Translations under genes and position numbers: made by a program
Shown here: positions 34,657 through 43,475 of the stretch, in pieces
Position numbering within the stretch: the first letter of the stretch is position 1
Layout: each line of letters begins with the position of its first letter
Source of the DNA: Bacteroides sp. 43_108
GTDB lineage: Bacteria; Bacteroidota; Bacteroidia; Bacteroidales; Bacteroidaceae
Assembly (NCBI GenBank): GCA_001915545.1
Contig: MNQS01000128.1
Span: 1 to 57,991 of the forward strand
DNA: 57,991 nt
Direction: 5' to 3'
The notes under the pieces: generated by a model
What the model was told of the DNA's origin: nothing
Seen by the model: the letters and a program-made list of their open reading frames with translations, nothing else
The model's database searches: none

Positions 34657-35286
34657 ATGACAGAGAACGAAAACAACCGTCCGTCCTTTGACGGGCTTCC
34701 CCAATCGGTAGCCGAACTCCATGCCAAGATTGACCGCCTGACCGAGACTGTCGAGAAACTTGCGGTAGCAATCGGCACCAAGCCCCAAAACGAACTGATG
34801 ACTGTGGAGGATGTGTCAGCCATGCTGTGCAAATCCGTTTCCACCATCTACACCATGACTTCCGAGCATAGGATTCCATACCGTAAACAAGGAAATAAAC
34901 TTTACTTTATCCGTAAGGAGATAACCGCATGGCTCATGAGGGCGGTCGTTCCGAAAGACAGTCCGAAGCGTAGGAGAAAAGAGGATGCGGACAAGGAATC
35001 GCCCCAAGAAAAGCCATCGGAAGAACCTCCTTGCTCCATCGAGCACAGGATACATTCACGAACTGGGGCAGACTTGTTCGCAGTCCTTTTTTCAGCGGAG
35101 TTGGAAGCCGCAGGAGAACGGAAGTTCAGCCAACAGGCGCGTGAACATGGAGGCTATTGGAGCGATTACGGAAACGGCGGTTACATCTTCAATGCCCAAG
35201 CGGATGCGGAGCGTTTTGCCCAAGCGATAATAGGGAAAAAGGAAGAACCGACGGACACGCAAAAGGAGGGCTTGCCCAACTTGTAG
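34657..35286 (+). CDS. Second excisionase-like protein with extra C-terminal domain
   Basis: This 209-residue protein has an N-terminal coiled coil, then a winged helix at about residues 48-92 (MTVEDVSAMLCKSVSTIYTM, then PYRKQGNKLYFIRKEITAWL). A charged linker rich in Lys, Arg and Glu follows, and a C-terminal domain from about 140 (GADLFAVLFSAELE onward) that I do not recognise. The stop codon lies exactly at the start of the conserved 97-base oriT segment. Its position between the first HTH protein and oriT suggests a role in excision or relaxosome control. Confidence 0.7.
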   Translation: MTENENNRPSFDGLPQSVAELHAKIDRLTETVEKLAVAIGTKPQNELMTVEDVSAMLCKSVSTIYTMTSEHRIPYRKQGNKLYFIRKEITAWLMRAVVPKDSPKRRRKEDADKESPQEKPSEEPPCSIEHRIHSRTGADLFAVLFSAELEAAGERKFSQQAREHGGYWSDYGNGGYIFNAQADAERFAQAIIGKKEEPTDTQKEGLPNL

Positions 35287-35483
35287 CCCACTATAACTTC
35301 TCCGCTGCGCTCCGAAGTTGTGGGCTCTCCCGAGGGGCTTAGGACGCTGCCCTAAGAACCCGGCAAGGACTTTCAGCCCTGTCCCTAAGAACCCGGAGCA
35401 GGAAGTGACCCTCTCCCTGCACCCACCGCTTAGGACACAGCCCTAAGAACCCAAGACGATTGTTTTACCAAATACACCGCAAC
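35284..35483 (+). other. Putative oriT of element B
   Basis: Bases 35284-35380 match 80-176 of element Z with two mismatches. A hairpin spans 35287-35324 (CCCAC, AACTTC / GAAGTT, GTGGG), and CCTAAGAACCC is repeated three times (near 35351, 35384 and 35441). It lies directly upstream of the MobV gene, the standard place for the oriT of this family. Confidence 0.68.
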
Positions 35484-36983
35484 ATGGCACAAAAAGCATC
35501 TGACCATATCAAGCCCTGCAACATTGGGCAGAGCGAGGCGCACAACAAGCGAACGCCGGAATACATCGCCCGTATCAACAAGGAAAAAATTTACCTGCGC
35601 ACAGAGCTTACCGATAAAAACGAATCGTGGATTTCCCCCTCAATGGACGGCATGGACTTGACGGCATACCATGCCGCACTTGCCAAACTGGTCAAGGAAA
35701 AGACCGGGCGTGCCATGCAGACCAAGGAACGAATCAGGAAAGACAAGCGCACGGGCAAAGAGGTAAAGGTAAGCGGCAGTTCTCCCATCCGTGAAAGCGT
35801 GGTGCTGTGCAAGGCAGACACCACTATGGACGAACTGCAACGCTATTGCCAGGCCTGCCATGAGCAATGGGGCATCACAGCCCTGCAAATCCACATCCAC
35901 CGTGACGAGGGGCATTACGCCGACCCGTCCGACAGGGATTCATGGACGCCGAACCTCCATGCCCACATCGTTTGGGACTGGATGAACCACGAAACGGGAA
36001 AGTCGTGCAAGCTGAACCGGGAGGACATGAGCCGCCTGCAGAACATGGTGGCTGAGACACTTGGCATGGAGCGTGGCAGTTCAAAGGCCGAAACAGGCCA
36101 CCAACATCTGGAACGGAACGACTATATTGCCGCCAAGCAGAAACGGGAAAAGGAAGCCGCCATTGCAGCCAAGGAAAAAGCGGAAGCTGAACGTGATGCG
36201 GCCATCGAAGCCAAAGAGAAATCCGAAAACGAACACAAACGGATAGAAGCTGAGAAACAGGTCAAGGAACGGCGTATCACCGAGCTTGACAAGGAAATCG
36301 AAGCAAAGGCAAACCGTGCCAACGAGGAGAACGGCAATGCCATCCTCTCCGGACTGGCCAAGATTGCAGGACGTGGCAGATATGCCGAATTGGAAAAGGA
36401 AAACGAGCAGTTGAAGAAATCCGTACCCGAACAGCTTGCCAAACTCCAAAAGCAATACTCACAGGCGGTCGATAAAGCGGTCGCCGAAAAGACCGCACCG
36501 CTGGAGAAAGCCAACCGTGAACTGACAAAGCGGAACAGTGGGCTTGAGGAAAAATGCAATGCGCTGTCTGACAGGCTTGACAGGCTGACGGACAAATTCA
36601 TAGCCGAATCCAAGTGGAAAGATACCGTGCTTGATTACCTTGCTGCAATTTTCGTCAAAGTCAATGAGCTTTTCAGAAAAGCTGTCGAGGCGATTGTTCA
36701 GTTTGCACAGTCCGGCTTCGGCGGTAAACTCGGAGGTGCCGGGCATAAAGATCTTTTTGACAAAGAAGAAGCTGCAGCCATCAAGGGTGCAATGGTGGGC
36801 ATCGTAGGTAATGACGGCGACCACAAGGCGGTCGGCAACTGGCTCGTACAAGTTGCGAAAAAAGTTGGAGAACTTGCAGAAGAAGAAATTTACCGAACGC
36901 AAAAAGAGGTAGATGATGTTGCGTCCGGTAAATATGATTGGCGAATTGATAATATTGTCAAGGAAAATGGTCTAAACAGGTAA
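35484..36983 (+). CDS. MobV-family relaxase (element B)
   Basis: This relaxase of about 499 residues starts at ATG 35484 (MAQKASDHIKPC), by analogy with the relaxase of Z; the frame from 35460 adds 8 residues inside the leader. HRDEGHYADP and then NLHAHIVWDWMNHETGKSC give the MobV metal site at about residues 138-170. A long charged coiled coil fills about 215-395, and a compact C-terminal helical part ends VKENGLNR, while Z ends in NGLSR. The similarity to the Z relaxase over the whole length, with near-identical oriT segments, suggests that each could act on the other's oriT. Confidence 0.9.
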   Translation: MAQKASDHIKPCNIGQSEAHNKRTPEYIARINKEKIYLRTELTDKNESWISPSMDGMDLTAYHAALAKLVKEKTGRAMQTKERIRKDKRTGKEVKVSGSSPIRESVVLCKADTTMDELQRYCQACHEQWGITALQIHIHRDEGHYADPSDRDSWTPNLHAHIVWDWMNHETGKSCKLNREDMSRLQNMVAETLGMERGSSKAETGHQHLERNDYIAAKQKREKEAAIAAKEKAEAERDAAIEAKEKSENEHKRIEAEKQVKERRITELDKEIEAKANRANEENGNAILSGLAKIAGRGRYAELEKENEQLKKSVPEQLAKLQKQYSQAVDKAVAEKTAPLEKANRELTKRNSGLEEKCNALSDRLDRLTDKFIAESKWKDTVLDYLAAIFVKVNELFRKAVEAIVQFAQSGFGGKLGGAGHKDLFDKEEAAAIKGAMVGIVGNDGDHKAVGNWLVQVAKKVGELAEEEIYRTQKEVDDVASGKYDWRIDNIVKENGLNR

Positions 36984-36985
36984 AA

Positions 36986-37459
36986 TCAATTTGTCTGCAT
37001 ATATTCCAAAATATCATCAATAGTTGCTTTATAAAATCTTCCGAAATCACTTGATATGCTCATTGGCTCGCATACCTTAAAACATTTTTGCCCCAAGACT
37101 TTACCATAGTATAGATTATAATCTTGTTCGCAAGCAGAAAATTCAAAGCATTCACCTTTTTTCCCATTTTCCAATGCCGCTGATAAGTCACGTAGATTTT
37201 TCAACATTTCATCTTTGTTTCCAAGCCAAAATACAACCGGCTTAAGATATTTGGAGTTGTTCGGCAGAGTTACACAATAATAGTAAACGTCTTCAATTAG
37301 TACTCTTTGTAGAGCTACAGAACCTGTAGTAAACGATTTGAGAGTTTCTACTTCTGCCGTTTTTTTAAGTTGAGCATAAGACACTGAATAGCTTGAAGCA
37401 AGCATCAAAATAAGCAATACGACTTTTATGTACATCAATTTTCCGATTTTTATAAACAT
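36986..37459 (-). CDS. Unknown secreted protein
   Basis: This is a 157-residue protein with a signal peptide (MYIKVVLLILMLASSYSVSYAQ, core at about 10-26). The mature part contains four Cys (around CFEFSACE and CFKVCE), so disulfides are possible outside the cytoplasm. I know no family. It is transcribed leftwards after the DUF262 gene (58-base gap) and faces the relaxase gene end 3 bases away. A small exported protein in the same place also occurs in element Z, but I see no clear sequence similarity. Confidence 0.55.
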   Translation of the reverse strand: MFIKIGKLMYIKVVLLILMLASSYSVSYAQLKKTAEVETLKSFTTGSVALQRVLIEDVYYYCVTLPNNSKYLKPVVFWLGNKDEMLKNLRDLSAALENGKKGECFEFSACEQDYNLYYGKVLGQKCFKVCEPMSISSDFGRFYKATIDDILEYMQTN

Positions 37460-37516
37460 ATATACAGCTTTTATATTATTAAACTTTCAATTATTACTCA
37501 TTCACATATTATGTAG

Positions 37517-39442
37517 CTAATATTCAATATCGTTTAGTCCCAATAAATCCACTTTATCAATTTCCCAATCCGAAAAGCTTATATTCCATCTGTTTTCCAT
37601 AAATTCAAGCATCCTTACCCCCCTTTCTTTTATTTCTTTTGCTGTCCATTCGGGGCATTTAGATACTTCAATTTCGCTGTACGAACCATTAAAATATCCT
37701 ATTTCCTTTCCGTTCTTATCTTTCATACATTTTTTATCCTCAAAGTCATAATTTTGCAATTTTGAATTTTTAGAGCGACTGAGCAATAATAGGTTGCCTA
37801 ATGAATTTAGAAGCACTTTCCGTTCTTTTGATTTATAGCTTCCAAATTGTTTCTTCCAATAATCACTTGTTGCTGTTTGTGGATAGATATGTTCGATAGT
37901 CTCTTCTTTATGTCTCTTATTAAAATCATCCCATGTCACTTTTGCATCAGCATCATCTTGCAGATGTAATTCGTACTCATAAAGAAAATACCGTAACCCA
38001 TTCCATGAATAAAATCCGTCTTTTTCGTTTTTTGTAAATAATTCCTTGATATGATTCTGAAATCTATCTAAATCGAACCAACCATAATTTTCGTCATCAC
38101 CATCAGTAAGAAAATCTATATCAGCCGTTAATGTTTCAATATCTATATTGCCAATATAATATTCTCTTGCTTTCCTGTAAAGATTACTATTTTGAGTGTT
38201 CGACTGTCTATGTGATATTGCAAACACTAAAAAATTAAAGCGTTCACAGGCATCCAAAAAGTTCCAAATGATTTCTTCATTGTTTTCTTTTGAAAAAACA
38301 GCCATTATCATTGGAGGAAAAGCTCCCATTCCGACACGTTTTAATTTCTGTACCCACTCTTTTATTTTGTCAGAATAGTTTGAATCTTGTATATTATAAA
38401 TATAATACCATTTCTTTACGCAATCACTTAGGCTATCAATATATTGCTTAATATCCGACAACTTTACCTCTCCCCTTAAGAGGTTTTTTACCGTAAATTT
38501 TTTCTTTAAAAGAAATTCAGCATAAGCATCAGACTGACTACGGTCATATGTATAATACATAATCCAATGGTTTAACAAAAAGTAGTCGTCGTCCAAAGGA
38601 TTATCCTTGTTTTTCCCCAAGTATTCATAAATTGTTTTCCATGTTTCATTGATGTCATTTCTTAATCTTCGTTTTGTATCATCGTCATCATTCAATAATG
38701 TGGAAAGATAAATCAAACGATTTTTGAGTAGTTCTAAATGTGATAAGTCTTTCCCACGGTTATTCATCGTTTCAAATGTTACATAGACATCAAGGGTGTC
38801 ATCTATTTCATAATAATTGAATTTTAGACGGTTTGCAACTTTATCAAAAATAACCTCTTTTTCTTCCTTTGTCAATTCTGACAGTTTCCCCCTAAAATAC
38901 ATCTTCGCAAACATCAAATTTGCTGTATATAAAGTTTCTGGAAATTTATCGGCTGACGATGATGCTTGTTCTAAGATTTTTGTCTTGAAATATTCATCGC
39001 TTGGATTATCTTTCTCATATCCAAAAACAAAAGACCTATATTGTTCATTGAATGAGTGATATAGAAATTTATCAATCCATTCATCTTTGTGGCCAAAATT
39101 TATACCTTCATCAGCTCTAAAAGTTCTGAGAATTTCATGAATAAGAATAATCATTGTGGTTAACCGCTGTTGACCGTCAATAATATAAAATGCTGATATA
39201 CCCTTTTTGAATAGCCACAAATCATCATTCCACTTTTCAATATTTTGTATGGCATTTTTATCTATTGGTTCTACTGTTAGCAAGCCAATGTAGTGTATTT
39301 TGTTAGGATTGAGATTGCGAACGTCTTCCCAAAAGTCATCCAATTGTTGTTCACCCCAAGAATAACCTCTTTGGAAATCAGGAATTCTAAATATCTTATT
39401 ATTGAATATTTCAGACAATGATTGTAATTTCGTATCACTCAT
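37517..39442 (-). CDS. DUF262/DUF1524 protein, GmrSD-like restriction
   Basis: This 641-residue protein has the DUF262 N-terminal domain (IPDFQRGYSW at 20-29 and DGQQRLTT at 89-96, the ParB/sulfiredoxin-like nucleotide-binding motifs) and a C-terminal DUF1524 HNH-type domain (EETIEHIYPQ, then NSLGNLLLLS and SKNSKLQNYDF). This pairing is that of GmrSD, type IV restriction enzymes that cut DNA carrying modified cytosines using NTP hydrolysis. The expected His in the HNH motif is present. It is the sole defence gene of element B and has its own promoter. Its target modification cannot be told from sequence. Confidence 0.85.
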   Translation of the reverse strand: MSDTKLQSLSEIFNNKIFRIPDFQRGYSWGEQQLDDFWEDVRNLNPNKIHYIGLLTVEPIDKNAIQNIEKWNDDLWLFKKGISAFYIIDGQQRLTTMIILIHEILRTFRADEGINFGHKDEWIDKFLYHSFNEQYRSFVFGYEKDNPSDEYFKTKILEQASSSADKFPETLYTANLMFAKMYFRGKLSELTKEEKEVIFDKVANRLKFNYYEIDDTLDVYVTFETMNNRGKDLSHLELLKNRLIYLSTLLNDDDDTKRRLRNDINETWKTIYEYLGKNKDNPLDDDYFLLNHWIMYYTYDRSQSDAYAEFLLKKKFTVKNLLRGEVKLSDIKQYIDSLSDCVKKWYYIYNIQDSNYSDKIKEWVQKLKRVGMGAFPPMIMAVFSKENNEEIIWNFLDACERFNFLVFAISHRQSNTQNSNLYRKAREYYIGNIDIETLTADIDFLTDGDDENYGWFDLDRFQNHIKELFTKNEKDGFYSWNGLRYFLYEYELHLQDDADAKVTWDDFNKRHKEETIEHIYPQTATSDYWKKQFGSYKSKERKVLLNSLGNLLLLSRSKNSKLQNYDFEDKKCMKDKNGKEIGYFNGSYSEIEVSKCPEWTAKEIKERGVRMLEFMENRWNISFSDWEIDKVDLLGLNDIEY

Positions 39443-39465
39443 AACATCAGTTTATCAATTCGGTG

Positions 39466-39473
39466 CAAAGATA
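39466..39473 (-). promoter_or_regulatory. -7 box upstream of the DUF262 gene
   Basis: On the minus strand TATCTTTG (TAnnTTTG) lies 23 bases before the start codon. No clean TTTG is found at the -33 position; TTTCTTG about 15 bases up is the nearest candidate. Confidence 0.45.
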
Positions 39474-39527
39474 TAAAAATTAACTCAAGAAACTGGCCAC
39501 AACCTTAACATTTTCATTGATTACCAA

Positions 39528-40682
39528 TCATTTTGAAAAGAAAGTTGATATACGGTTTATCGCTTCTATTTTTGTTTCCATTACCACATCGGCATAAACC
39601 TGCGTTGAGTTGATACTCGCATGACCAAGTAATTTCCCGACCGTATAAATATCTCCCCCTGCGGCCAATGCCAAGACTGCAAATGTATGACGGCTTGTGT
39701 GAAAGCTGACGTTCTTTGCTACCTTTGCAGCAGCAGCCATCTTTTTCAGACATCGGTCACAAGCACTAAGGCAGGTCATGTCAAAGACCTTTTCGCCCGG
39801 TTTGCGACCATTTCTTTCCGGTAACAATTTCATAGCCGATTGGTTCAGTGGAATTATCACCGGTTTGCCTGTCTTTTTCATGGAACGGACAGAAGCCACC
39901 CATCCGCTGTCCGATTGCCGAATGTCACGCCACCTCAGGCGGCTTACGTCACTGTGTCGCAATCCGGTAAAGCAGCAAAAGAGGAAAGCCCTTTTGGTCG
40001 TTTCGTTCACAGTCGGTGCATCCGCCATTGCTTGCAGTTCCTCTTTGGATAGGTAGTCCCTTTCGGCCTGTTGCTTGGCGATTCGTTCTTTCTTATCCAA
40101 TGAGTAGAACGGATTTCTATCCATTACCCCGTCTTTTACAGCCGCATTCAGCATCCTTACAAAAATGGACTGGTGCAGGTGGAGTGTATGCGGTGACAAC
40201 GGCTTGGGATTGTCCGGCGATTTGGTATTGCGGTAGGTGTTTCGCATATAATCAAGCAACCCGACAATAAACCGTTTGTCTATCTCTGACATCAGCAGGT
40301 GTGGCCTGCGGCGATGCTTCAAATACGCCTTTATGATATTGGTCATCGAACGGACGTTGCGGTAGGTGGATTGTGCGTAGGACGGATTCCGTCCAAGTCC
40401 TTCCAAATAACCGTCAAGCCAGTCTGCAAAAATCCGCTTGGGCAGTTTTGCTTGGTTGCCACTGTCTGTTTCCGTTTCCTCCTCCATACCGAGCATACGC
40501 TTGGACTTTACTGCATTGGCCTTTGCCATTGTCGCATCGTTGAGCCGCTTGGCATCGGGCGCATCGTCAGGTACGAGGAATAGGTTAAGGTATTCGTTCC
40601 AACGTCTGCCTTTTTCGTAGAAATCGAGGTATATCGAACGGCTTCCCGATTTAAGCGTCCGGGTTCGTATGGTTATCTTCAT
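39528..40682 (-). CDS. Tyrosine integrase, second of pair (element B)
   Basis: This 384-residue recombinase has an arm/core-binding N-terminal half and a catalytic half with Arg in CFTGLRHSDVSRL, His/Arg in FHTSRHTFAV, His in LLGHASIN and Tyr in QVYADV. It starts 14 bases after its partner's stop. Its counterpart in A is 30444-31601. All catalytic residues are kept, so it should be active. It lies well inside the element, while its partner is next to the right end. Confidence 0.88.
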   Translation of the reverse strand: MKITIRTRTLKSGSRSIYLDFYEKGRRWNEYLNLFLVPDDAPDAKRLNDATMAKANAVKSKRMLGMEEETETDSGNQAKLPKRIFADWLDGYLEGLGRNPSYAQSTYRNVRSMTNIIKAYLKHRRRPHLLMSEIDKRFIVGLLDYMRNTYRNTKSPDNPKPLSPHTLHLHQSIFVRMLNAAVKDGVMDRNPFYSLDKKERIAKQQAERDYLSKEELQAMADAPTVNETTKRAFLFCCFTGLRHSDVSRLRWRDIRQSDSGWVASVRSMKKTGKPVIIPLNQSAMKLLPERNGRKPGEKVFDMTCLSACDRCLKKMAAAAKVAKNVSFHTSRHTFAVLALAAGGDIYTVGKLLGHASINSTQVYADVVMETKIEAINRISTFFSK

Positions 40683-40696
40683 CTTTTCCCCTTTGT

Positions 40697-41872
40697 TTAT
40701 GGTTGGTTAGAAAAGAAGTTATCAACAAGGCCTACCGTTTCCACTTTCTTTTGGTCAACAATCTTGGCATAAATGGAAGTTGTGTTTACATTGGCATGGC
40801 CAAGCAGCTTGCTCACCGTGTAGATGTCCGCGCCGAGTGTCAGCATCATGGTGGCAAAGGTATGTCTTGAGCAATGGTAGGTTATATGCTTGGTTATCTT
40901 TGCATTATCCATCCACGCCGAGATATTACGCTCGATGTTGGACGCACCGGCCGGGAGCGTGAAGATTGGCTCGTCAGGATTGTCTTTCGGGGTAAGGCAG
41001 TCAAGGGCTTCTTTCGACAACGGCAGATTTATCAGTTTTTGTGTTTTTTGCATCCTTACTCTTATATATAAGGTCTTGCCGTCCGGTGCTTTGATGACTT
41101 TGCCCCATGTCAAGGCACGTACATCACTCAACCGAAGCCCTGTGAAACAGGCAAACAGAAAAGCCTTTTTCACGTCCTTACGTGGGCATGGAGCAGCCAT
41201 AGCCGCTTTCATTTCCTCCAATGTAAGGTATTCCCTGATACTTTCCGAGGGTTGGTATTTCTCTTTCGAGCCGATTGACTTCAAAGGATTGGAAGCCAGT
41301 ATGCCCTCACGCACCGCCTTGTTCAGCGCACCGTTCAGCACGGCTTGGTGGTGGTGCGCCGCACCGTTACTGATAACACTGCCATCCTTGCGGACACTGT
41401 TCTTCGCGTAGCGCAGAAAAGCGATGAAGCCACGGCAAAAGTCCGCATCCACGTTAGCCAGCATAGTATCGGGCTGGCACGTTTCGTTTAGATAGGTTTC
41501 GACTTTAAGCCGCAAATCCCGTCTGCCTTTCAAAGTGGATGCAGAGAAACCGAATTTCTCCTGTTCGTACTCTTTCAGAAAATCAATAAGGGTGATGCAC
41601 GACCGCCTGACCTTGTTCCATTGGCGCACACCGTGGCTCTGCAACGCCAAAATGCGCTCGGCCTTGATTTTGGATGCCACCTGCATTGCATGAGCGTTCT
41701 GCTGTTTGTCAATCGGCGTTTGTTCCGGCACAAGGTACAATCCAAGCGATTCAACCTTGCGTACCCCTTTCACATAAACATCGAGATACAGGCTCATGTT
41801 TCCGTTGGCCAATTTGCGCTTTCGGATGCGCACAGGCTCTTTTACCTTTTGCACTTTCTTCGGTCGTGCCAT
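40697..41872 (-). CDS. Tyrosine integrase, first of pair (element B)
   Basis: This 391-residue recombinase starts with a basic arm-binding segment (PKKVQKVKEPVRIRKRKL), close in form to the same part of the element A enzyme. The catalytic domain shows Arg in CFTGLRLSDVRAL, His/Arg in YHCSRHTFAT, His in LLGHANVN and Tyr in SIYAKI. It is the promoter-proximal integrase and the best candidate for recombination at the CTATACTTCGT core. It lies about 230 bases from the traJ junction, with tandem arm repeats in between. Confidence 0.9.
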   Translation of the reverse strand: MARPKKVQKVKEPVRIRKRKLANGNMSLYLDVYVKGVRKVESLGLYLVPEQTPIDKQQNAHAMQVASKIKAERILALQSHGVRQWNKVRRSCITLIDFLKEYEQEKFGFSASTLKGRRDLRLKVETYLNETCQPDTMLANVDADFCRGFIAFLRYAKNSVRKDGSVISNGAAHHHQAVLNGALNKAVREGILASNPLKSIGSKEKYQPSESIREYLTLEEMKAAMAAPCPRKDVKKAFLFACFTGLRLSDVRALTWGKVIKAPDGKTLYIRVRMQKTQKLINLPLSKEALDCLTPKDNPDEPIFTLPAGASNIERNISAWMDNAKITKHITYHCSRHTFATMMLTLGADIYTVSKLLGHANVNTTSIYAKIVDQKKVETVGLVDNFFSNQP

Positions 41873-42104
41873 ATCCTTTCCCTTTCTTATCTTTTCTTTT
41901 CACGGCAGCAAAATACCCCGTTTCACAGCCGCAAAATTAACACTTTTCTCCGCGACGCGCAACAAATATGCAACAAAATATCGTTAAAACTATGGCTATT
42001 AACGAGATAACGGACAAGATAAGAAAATCCATAAATACCATATATACAGTATATTACATTTCTTTTCTTTCCGATTGTATGACTATCTTTTCCGTTCTGA
42101 AACC
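41873..42104 (-). repeat. Right end of element B with arm repeats
   Basis: GCAACAAAT at 41959-41967 and GCAACAAAA at 41970-41978 have 11-bp spacing and the same orientation as the pair at the left end. They lie between the integrase start and the core site. There is no gene here; the integrase promoter should lie in this stretch. Confidence 0.6.
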
Positions 42105-42410
42105 CTATACTTCGTCGGCTTCTATGTCCTCTTGCTCTTTGACATTGTTCTCTGTATTCAGGTTGAAAATCTTGAAGCCATTACACAGAGTGAGCAGACA
42201 ATGGCGGCATATCTTCAGAACTCATTCTTCTCAGCAGGTTATCTGATGGCAGCAAGCATCGTTGCGCTCAAATGTCTGAACCTTGTTCCAGACCTTGCAG
42301 CATGGATGATTCCTGAAGGTGATACAGCATTCTCAACCCGTAACTTCGGTGAAGGTGTAGCACAGCAAGCAAAGGTATCTACACAAGCTATGATTAGCAG
42401 AGTATTATAA
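42105..42410 (+). pseudogene. traJ: traJ, 3' piece (of three)
   Basis: These are the last 101 codons of TraJ with the stop codon. It begins LYFVGFYVLLLFDIVLCIQ at the core repeat and continues with a further membrane segment (AGYLMAASIVALKCL) and the tail VSTQAMISRVL. Joined to the other two pieces it gives an uninterrupted protein of about 376 residues. The ATG at 42075 lies in element B and is not a true start. Confidence 0.9.
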
Positions 42411-42425
42411 ACTATCAAAAAAAAT

Positions 42426-43040
42426 ATGGTCATTAAGAATCTCGAAAACAAAATCAAGTTGGTGATGATAATATGCACCCTCTTCTTGATAGGATGCATC
42501 ATCATCAGCATTTCAAGTATCTGGACAGCTCGTGTGATGGTAACAGACGCACAGCAGAAAGTGTATGTATTGGATGGTAACGTTCCTATCCTGGTTCAAA
42601 GGAGTACGATGGAAGAAACGCTCGATGTGGAAGCCAAGAGCCATATTGAAATGTTCCATCATTTCTTCTTCACGCTTGCCCCTGATGACAAGTACATCAA
42701 ATACACGATGGAAAAAGCCATGTACCTGATTGACGAAACAGGTCTGGCGCAGTACAACACTTTGAAGGAAAAAGGGTTCTACTCTAACATCATGGGTACG
42801 AGTGCCGTCTTCAGCATCTTCTGTGACAGCATCAAGTTTGACAAGGATAAGATGGAGTTTACCTACTATGGTCGTCAGAGGATAGAACGTCGTTCCAGCA
42901 TCCTGACACGAGAGTTGGTGACGGCAGGACAGATAAAGCGCGTTCCTCGTACAGACAACAACCCTCATGGATTGCTTATCACCAACTGGCGTACCCTGCT
43001 GAATAAAGACATAGAGCAGAAAACAAAGATGTCTTACTAA
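42426..43040 (+). CDS. traK: TraK, VirB8-like conjugation protein
   Basis: This 204-residue inner-membrane protein has one N-terminal membrane segment (IKLVMIICTLFLIGCIIISISSIW, about 11-34) and a periplasmic domain of the VirB8/TraK type, which forms part of the inner-membrane platform of the type IV secretion channel. Conserved-looking features include VYVLDGNVPILVQRST and the C-terminal NPHGLLITNWR segment. It follows traJ by 15 bases, the standard Bacteroides order. It is intact. Confidence 0.88.
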   Translation: MVIKNLENKIKLVMIICTLFLIGCIIISISSIWTARVMVTDAQQKVYVLDGNVPILVQRSTMEETLDVEAKSHIEMFHHFFFTLAPDDKYIKYTMEKAMYLIDETGLAQYNTLKEKGFYSNIMGTSAVFSIFCDSIKFDKDKMEFTYYGRQRIERRSSILTRELVTAGQIKRVPRTDNNPHGLLITNWRTLLNKDIEQKTKMSY

Positions 43041-43052
43041 CAACATACAGCT

Positions 43053-43475
43053 ATGTCTTGGAAGAAAATGATTATGGGCGAGAAAATGCCCGACAAGGAT
43101 GACCCGAAGTATCGAGACCGCTATGAAAGAGGGGTCGACGCCGGACGCAAGTTTGCCAGAGCAACAAAGATTGACAAAGCCGCTGCCAAAGTCCAGCAGT
43201 TTGCCAATGACCACAAGAAGCTCTTCTTAGCCATCGTCTTTGGTTTCATCATTCTCAGTTTCGCTGGAAATCTCATTCGTATGGGCAAGGTATATAATGC
43301 CCATCAGTCACAGAAATCCGCTACTGAAGTACAAGAAGAGTTGGTCAGGAACCGACATAAGCGAGTTAAGCACGCTATCAGCTCCGTCCACACCATGCCT
43401 GTAAGTGTAAACAAGGAGTTCAAAGAATCACAAACTAAAATCAGTAAAGACAATGGACATTCTGAAGAAGATTAA
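43053..43475 (+). CDS. Small membrane conjugation protein (TraL-like position)
   Basis: This 140-residue protein has a charged N-terminal half (RYERGVDAGRKFARATKIDKAA) and one membrane segment at about 67-85 (LFLAIVFGFIILSFAGNLI), followed by a charged tail. It lies between traK and traM, where Bacteroides conjugative elements encode the small TraL, but sequence likeness to TraL is not proved here. Its end overlaps the start of traM by 23 bases, so the two are coupled in translation. Confidence 0.7.
   Translation: MSWKKMIMGEKMPDKDDPKYRDRYERGVDAGRKFARATKIDKAAAKVQQFANDHKKLFLAIVFGFIILSFAGNLIRMGKVYNAHQSQKSATEVQEELVRNRHKRVKHAISSVHTMPVSVNKEFKESQTKISKDNGHSEED

Larger units (their letters stand above)
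33741..42115. mobile_element. Element B, integrated in traJ, about 8.4 kb
   Basis: The borders are set by the direct repeat CTATACTTCGT at 33741-33751 and 42105-42115, where the traJ frame rejoins (GACLYFVGFYVLLLFD). The match extends to 21 bases with two mismatches. Tandem repeats of the (G)CAACAAA type with 11-bp spacing stand at both ends (33815-33834 and 41959-41978). The content is two excisionase-like proteins, an oriT, a MobV relaxase, a DUF262 protein with a small secreted neighbour, and two tandem integrases. It is a compact integrative mobilizable element carrying one defence gene. It resembles A in its ends but has a different relaxase family, which matches Z. Confidence 0.88.
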
